In this document: in pieces, positions 61,504 through 64,000 of the stretch
How the letters are laid out: every line of letters starts with the position of its first letter
Numbering within the stretch: the stretch's first letter is position 1
From: Vibrio barjaei
GTDB taxonomy: Bacteria > Pseudomonadota > Gammaproteobacteria > Enterobacterales > Vibrionaceae
NCBI RefSeq assembly: GCF_001639065.2
Contig: NZ_LQXO02000012.1
Location: 62,001-126,000 of the forward strand
Length of the DNA: 64,000 nt
Direction: 5' to 3'
The notes under the pieces: model-generated
Database searches by the model: none
Told to the model about the DNA's origin: nothing
What the model saw: only the letters and a program-made list of their open reading frames with translations
Made by a program: the position numbers and the translations under genes

Positions 61504-62643
61504 ATGTATTTAAATGCTTTGCAACATCAAAACGACGCACTGATTCAGGCTACCCTTGCTCTTCATGAGCAGGGGAACCTGTTACCGGATTCGTACGTCA
61601 TCGATGTCGAACAATTTACAGCAAACGCCAAAGTCATAAGGCAGTGTGCTAACGACCTTGGATTAAAGCTGTATGGCATGACAAAACAATTTGGGCGTAA
61701 CCCGTATTTAGCACAGCTTCTTCTTGATTTAGGCTATGACGGTATTGTTGCTGTGGATTTCAAAGAAGCGCGAGCTCTGCATTTAGCGGGAGTCAAGGTT
61801 CAACACGTGGGTCATTTAGTCCAGCCTCCGACGGCTATGGTGGAACAAATCGTGGCAGAGATGAAGCCAGAAGTTATGACCGTCTATTCGCTAGATAAAG
61901 CACGTCAAATCTCAGATGCAGCCTCCAAGTGCGGCAGAGTGCAACCTGTGCTAGTGAAGTTTTATGGCGACGAGGACAGGCTTTATGTCAACCAAGAGGC
62001 AGGATTTCCGATTGCCGAAGTCGACTCTGTGTTAGAGGCGCTTGGTCAAATGAAGGGGATTCAGCTAGAAGGAGTGACTCATTTCCCTTGCTTTTTGTTC
62101 GATGGTGAGCAGCTTACAGCAACAGAGAACGTCGACACGCTGCATCAAGTCATCAAACATTGGCCTGAGGGGGATATGCCTCATCAAGTCAATATGCCTT
62201 CAGCGACATGTTGTAACACTCTAACCATGATTAAACGGCTAGGGGGAACGCATGGTGAGCCGGGGCATGCTTTGACTGGTACATTCCCAGCTAACATTGA
62301 TGGCAGTCAGCCTGAAAAAGTGGCGATGCTGTATTTATCAGAGATTTCTCATCAGTTTCAAGGTGCGTCGTATTGTTATGGTGGTGGTTACTACCGTCGT
62401 GGTCAGCTTGAACATGCATTGATTAATGGTTTGGTAATCCCTGTTAGCAATGAGGATGTGAACGCTATCGATTATCACCTAAAAGTATCTGGGAGCCATA
62501 ATGTAGGTACACCAATAATCATGGCATTTCGAACTCAGGTCTTTGTCACTCGTTCCGATGTGGTTTTAGTTGATGGTATTCAATCTGGAAACCCAAGGAT
62601 TATTGGGCGCTATGATTCGCTGGGAGGGACGGTAGATGGGTAG
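61504..62643 (+). CDS. yhfX: YhfX, PLP-dependent alanine-racemase-fold enzyme
   Basis: I choose the ATG at 61504 (379 residues) because the start then matches the family N-terminus (MYLNALQHQNDALI against MFVEALKRQNPALI of E. coli as I recall it); an ATG at 61474 adds ten unconserved residues. The fold is the Ala_racemase_N type with PLP Lys61 in YGMTKQFGRNP. HAEPGHALTGT-like (GEPGHALTGT) and YCYGGGYYRRG blocks are characteristic. The reaction is unknown. Its last 8 bp overlap yhfW. Confidence 0.88.
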   Translation: MYLNALQHQNDALIQATLALHEQGNLLPDSYVIDVEQFTANAKVIRQCANDLGLKLYGMTKQFGRNPYLAQLLLDLGYDGIVAVDFKEARALHLAGVKVQHVGHLVQPPTAMVEQIVAEMKPEVMTVYSLDKARQISDAASKCGRVQPVLVKFYGDEDRLYVNQEAGFPIAEVDSVLEALGQMKGIQLEGVTHFPCFLFDGEQLTATENVDTLHQVIKHWPEGDMPHQVNMPSATCCNTLTMIKRLGGTHGEPGHALTGTFPANIDGSQPEKVAMLYLSEISHQFQGASYCYGGGYYRRGQLEHALINGLVIPVSNEDVNAIDYHLKVSGSHNVGTPIIMAFRTQVFVTRSDVVLVDGIQSGNPRIIGRYDSLGGTVDG

Positions 62644-63853
62644 GTTTATCGTTATTGTCTTGGATGGATTCGGTGTTGGTGCCATGGACGATGTCCATGA
62701 AAGCCGAACCAAAGATATTGGAGCGAATACCGCATACAAACTACTGGCCTCTTATCCCAATAGAGATTTACCAACGCTAGCGTTATTGGGACTTAGTAAT
62801 GTTGTTGATTGCAACGTATCGCGCCTTAAACAAAACCCTAACGCCAACACCGGTACCATCAACCTGAAACACCAAGGATGCGACACGTTTGCTGGACATC
62901 AAGAGCTTATGGGAACGCTACCTAAATCACCAAGGGTAAATCCATTTCATAACTCTATTGATACGATTCAAGAGTCTCTTGAAGAGGCTGGGTGTTTCGT
63001 TGAGCGGGTAAAGAGAGGAGAGCTTGCTGTACTGTTGGTCGAGCAATGTGTAGTGATTGGCGACAATCTGGAAGCTGAATTAGGTGAGGTGTATAACGTT
63101 GCTGCGGATTTAAATCGTATTGAATTTGATAGTTTATTGAATATCGGTCGAATTGTTCGTGCAAATAATGATGTAGCAAGAAACATTGTATTTGGAGGGC
63201 GACTTGATGCGACCGAACAGCTTATTGATTCGATAGAAGTCCGTGGAGAGTGCATTGGAGTTAATGCACCTAAATCTAAAGTGTATGAAAGAGGATTTCA
63301 GGTCGCTCACCTAGGGTACGGGGTTAACCATTTAGTGCAAGTTCCTCATTTACTCGCCAATGTTGATTGTGAAACTGTTTTGGTTGGTAAGGTGGCCGAC
63401 ATTGTAGAAAACAACCACGGTGTGAGTTTCAAAGGATTAGTGGATACGGAACAGATCTTATCTATTGCTTATCAGGAAATTGATAAGCGAAAACATGGGT
63501 TTATTTGTATCAATGTGCAGGAAACCGATTTATCTGGGCATCGACAAGATCCAGATTCATATTGGAAAGTGTTGGAAAAAAGCGACGTTGGAATCGCTAA
63601 AATTATGCAAGTGATGAACGATGAGGATGTTTTAGTGGTCACTGCCGATCATGGGAATGACCCTTATATTGGTCACGGGCAACACACCAGAGAAAAAGTG
63701 CCGTTATTGGTTCATAAGAACGGTATCAATGGTGTGTGCTTTAGTGAGCGTGCGACGTTAGCAGACATCGGGGCGAGTGTCGCCGAGTATTTTGGGGCAG
63801 ATTTACCCGAGAGCGGTGAGTCGTTTATCGAACCGCTCAAGCTGTTTGATTGA
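62636..63853 (+). CDS. yhfW: YhfW, phosphopentomutase-like metalloenzyme
   Basis: A 405-residue alkaline-phosphatase-superfamily protein similar to phosphopentomutase (DeoB). Metal and catalytic blocks are VLDGFGVGAMDD with Asp10, DTFAGHQELMG (Thr as possible nucleophile), VTADHGNDPYIGH and GQHTREKVPLL. The cap region around 110-250 replaces that of DeoB. It likely transfers or removes a phosphoryl group from a sugar or similar compound. It overlaps yhfX by 8 bp. Confidence 0.9.
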   Translation: MGRFIVIVLDGFGVGAMDDVHESRTKDIGANTAYKLLASYPNRDLPTLALLGLSNVVDCNVSRLKQNPNANTGTINLKHQGCDTFAGHQELMGTLPKSPRVNPFHNSIDTIQESLEEAGCFVERVKRGELAVLLVEQCVVIGDNLEAELGEVYNVAADLNRIEFDSLLNIGRIVRANNDVARNIVFGGRLDATEQLIDSIEVRGECIGVNAPKSKVYERGFQVAHLGYGVNHLVQVPHLLANVDCETVLVGKVADIVENNHGVSFKGLVDTEQILSIAYQEIDKRKHGFICINVQETDLSGHRQDPDSYWKVLEKSDVGIAKIMQVMNDEDVLVVTADHGNDPYIGHGQHTREKVPLLVHKNGINGVCFSERATLADIGASVAEYFGADLPESGESFIEPLKLFD

Positions 63854-63877
63854 AGTGGTAAGTTATAGGTGAAGTAG

Positions 63878-63917
63878 ACTAGAGAGTTAAGGACTGCTTT
63901 GAGCTCTAGTACTTTTC
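63878..63917 (+). terminator. Weak stem-loop after yhfW
   Basis: ACTAGAG (63878-63884) and CTCTAGT (63904-63910) form a 7-bp stem with a 19-nt loop, followed by ACTTTTCTC. If this is a terminator, the operon ends without yhfS. The evidence is slight. Confidence 0.35.
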
Positions 63918-64000
63918 TCACTCAAAAAAACACTGAACGGTCGGCAGTTATTTCACTACTACGTCAGTAATCATAATTGGCTCACAAGGGACGTCATCAT

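Overview
The window reads as accessory, catabolism-rich DNA from a marine gammaproteobacterium, most probably a Vibrio. That placement rests on the overall character of the proteins, moderate GC, and the mix of PTS, BCCT, FucP and CRP/sigma-54-type regulation. It is inference, and the chromosome (large or small) cannot be decided from the sequence. I see no rRNA, tRNA, CRISPR array or insertion sequence. Almost every block is a self-contained uptake-and-breakdown operon with its own regulator next to it.

Layout. 1-503: 3' part of an HNH endonuclease-like gene. 958-6131: a galactitol-family PTS operon (IIC, IIB, class II aldolase, short TIM-like isomerase, YjbQ-like protein, IIA, its own HPr) behind a CRP site and tandem GTATAC palindromes, with a convergent GntR/FCD regulator. 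6325-7614: an unrecognised 429-residue protein. 7924-11319: a fold-type III PLP decarboxylase with a basic tail, divergent from an EutE-like acylating aldehyde dehydrogenase. 11885-16244: a PotABCD-like importer. 16443-17150: class B acid phosphatase AphA. 17308-22905 (minus): an amino-acid-type ABC importer with a glycosylasparaginase, CutC and a LacI repressor; two LacI-type operators flank its promoter. 23189-31279: an AlkH/AlkK/AlkJ-like alcohol to aldehyde to acyl-CoA pathway with a lipoprotein hydrolase, bracketed by two AraC regulators. 31499-40930: a sigma-54 two-component system, a periplasmic glycerophosphodiesterase and a PhnCDEE-type importer. Both transport units have GG-N10-GC promoters and share an upstream motif. 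41246-48945: a complete L-fucose operon (fucR P I K U A O). 49021-57327: a LysR-controlled cluster of RidA, aldehyde dehydrogenase, an M19 relative with an altered metal site, a BCCT transporter and two unknown proteins. 57523-63853: the yhf operon (yhfZ, php, yhfU, yhfT, yhfY, yhfX, yhfW) in an order different from E. coli and without yhfS inside the window.

How the genes work together. Each block pairs a transporter with the enzymes for one compound class: a PTS sugar cleaved directly by an aldolase, polyamines or a related cation, glyco-asparagine (inferred), fatty alcohols, glycerophosphodiesters or organophosphonates, L-fucose, and a betaine-like compound. All three ABC importers carry a strong hairpin just after the solute-binding-protein gene, a usual way of making more binding protein than membrane components. 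The blocks I consider least described are the PTS/aldolase/TIM/YjbQ operon, the glycosylasparaginase/CutC importer, the RidA/ALDH/M19/BCCT/DUF3726 cluster and the rearranged yhf operon.
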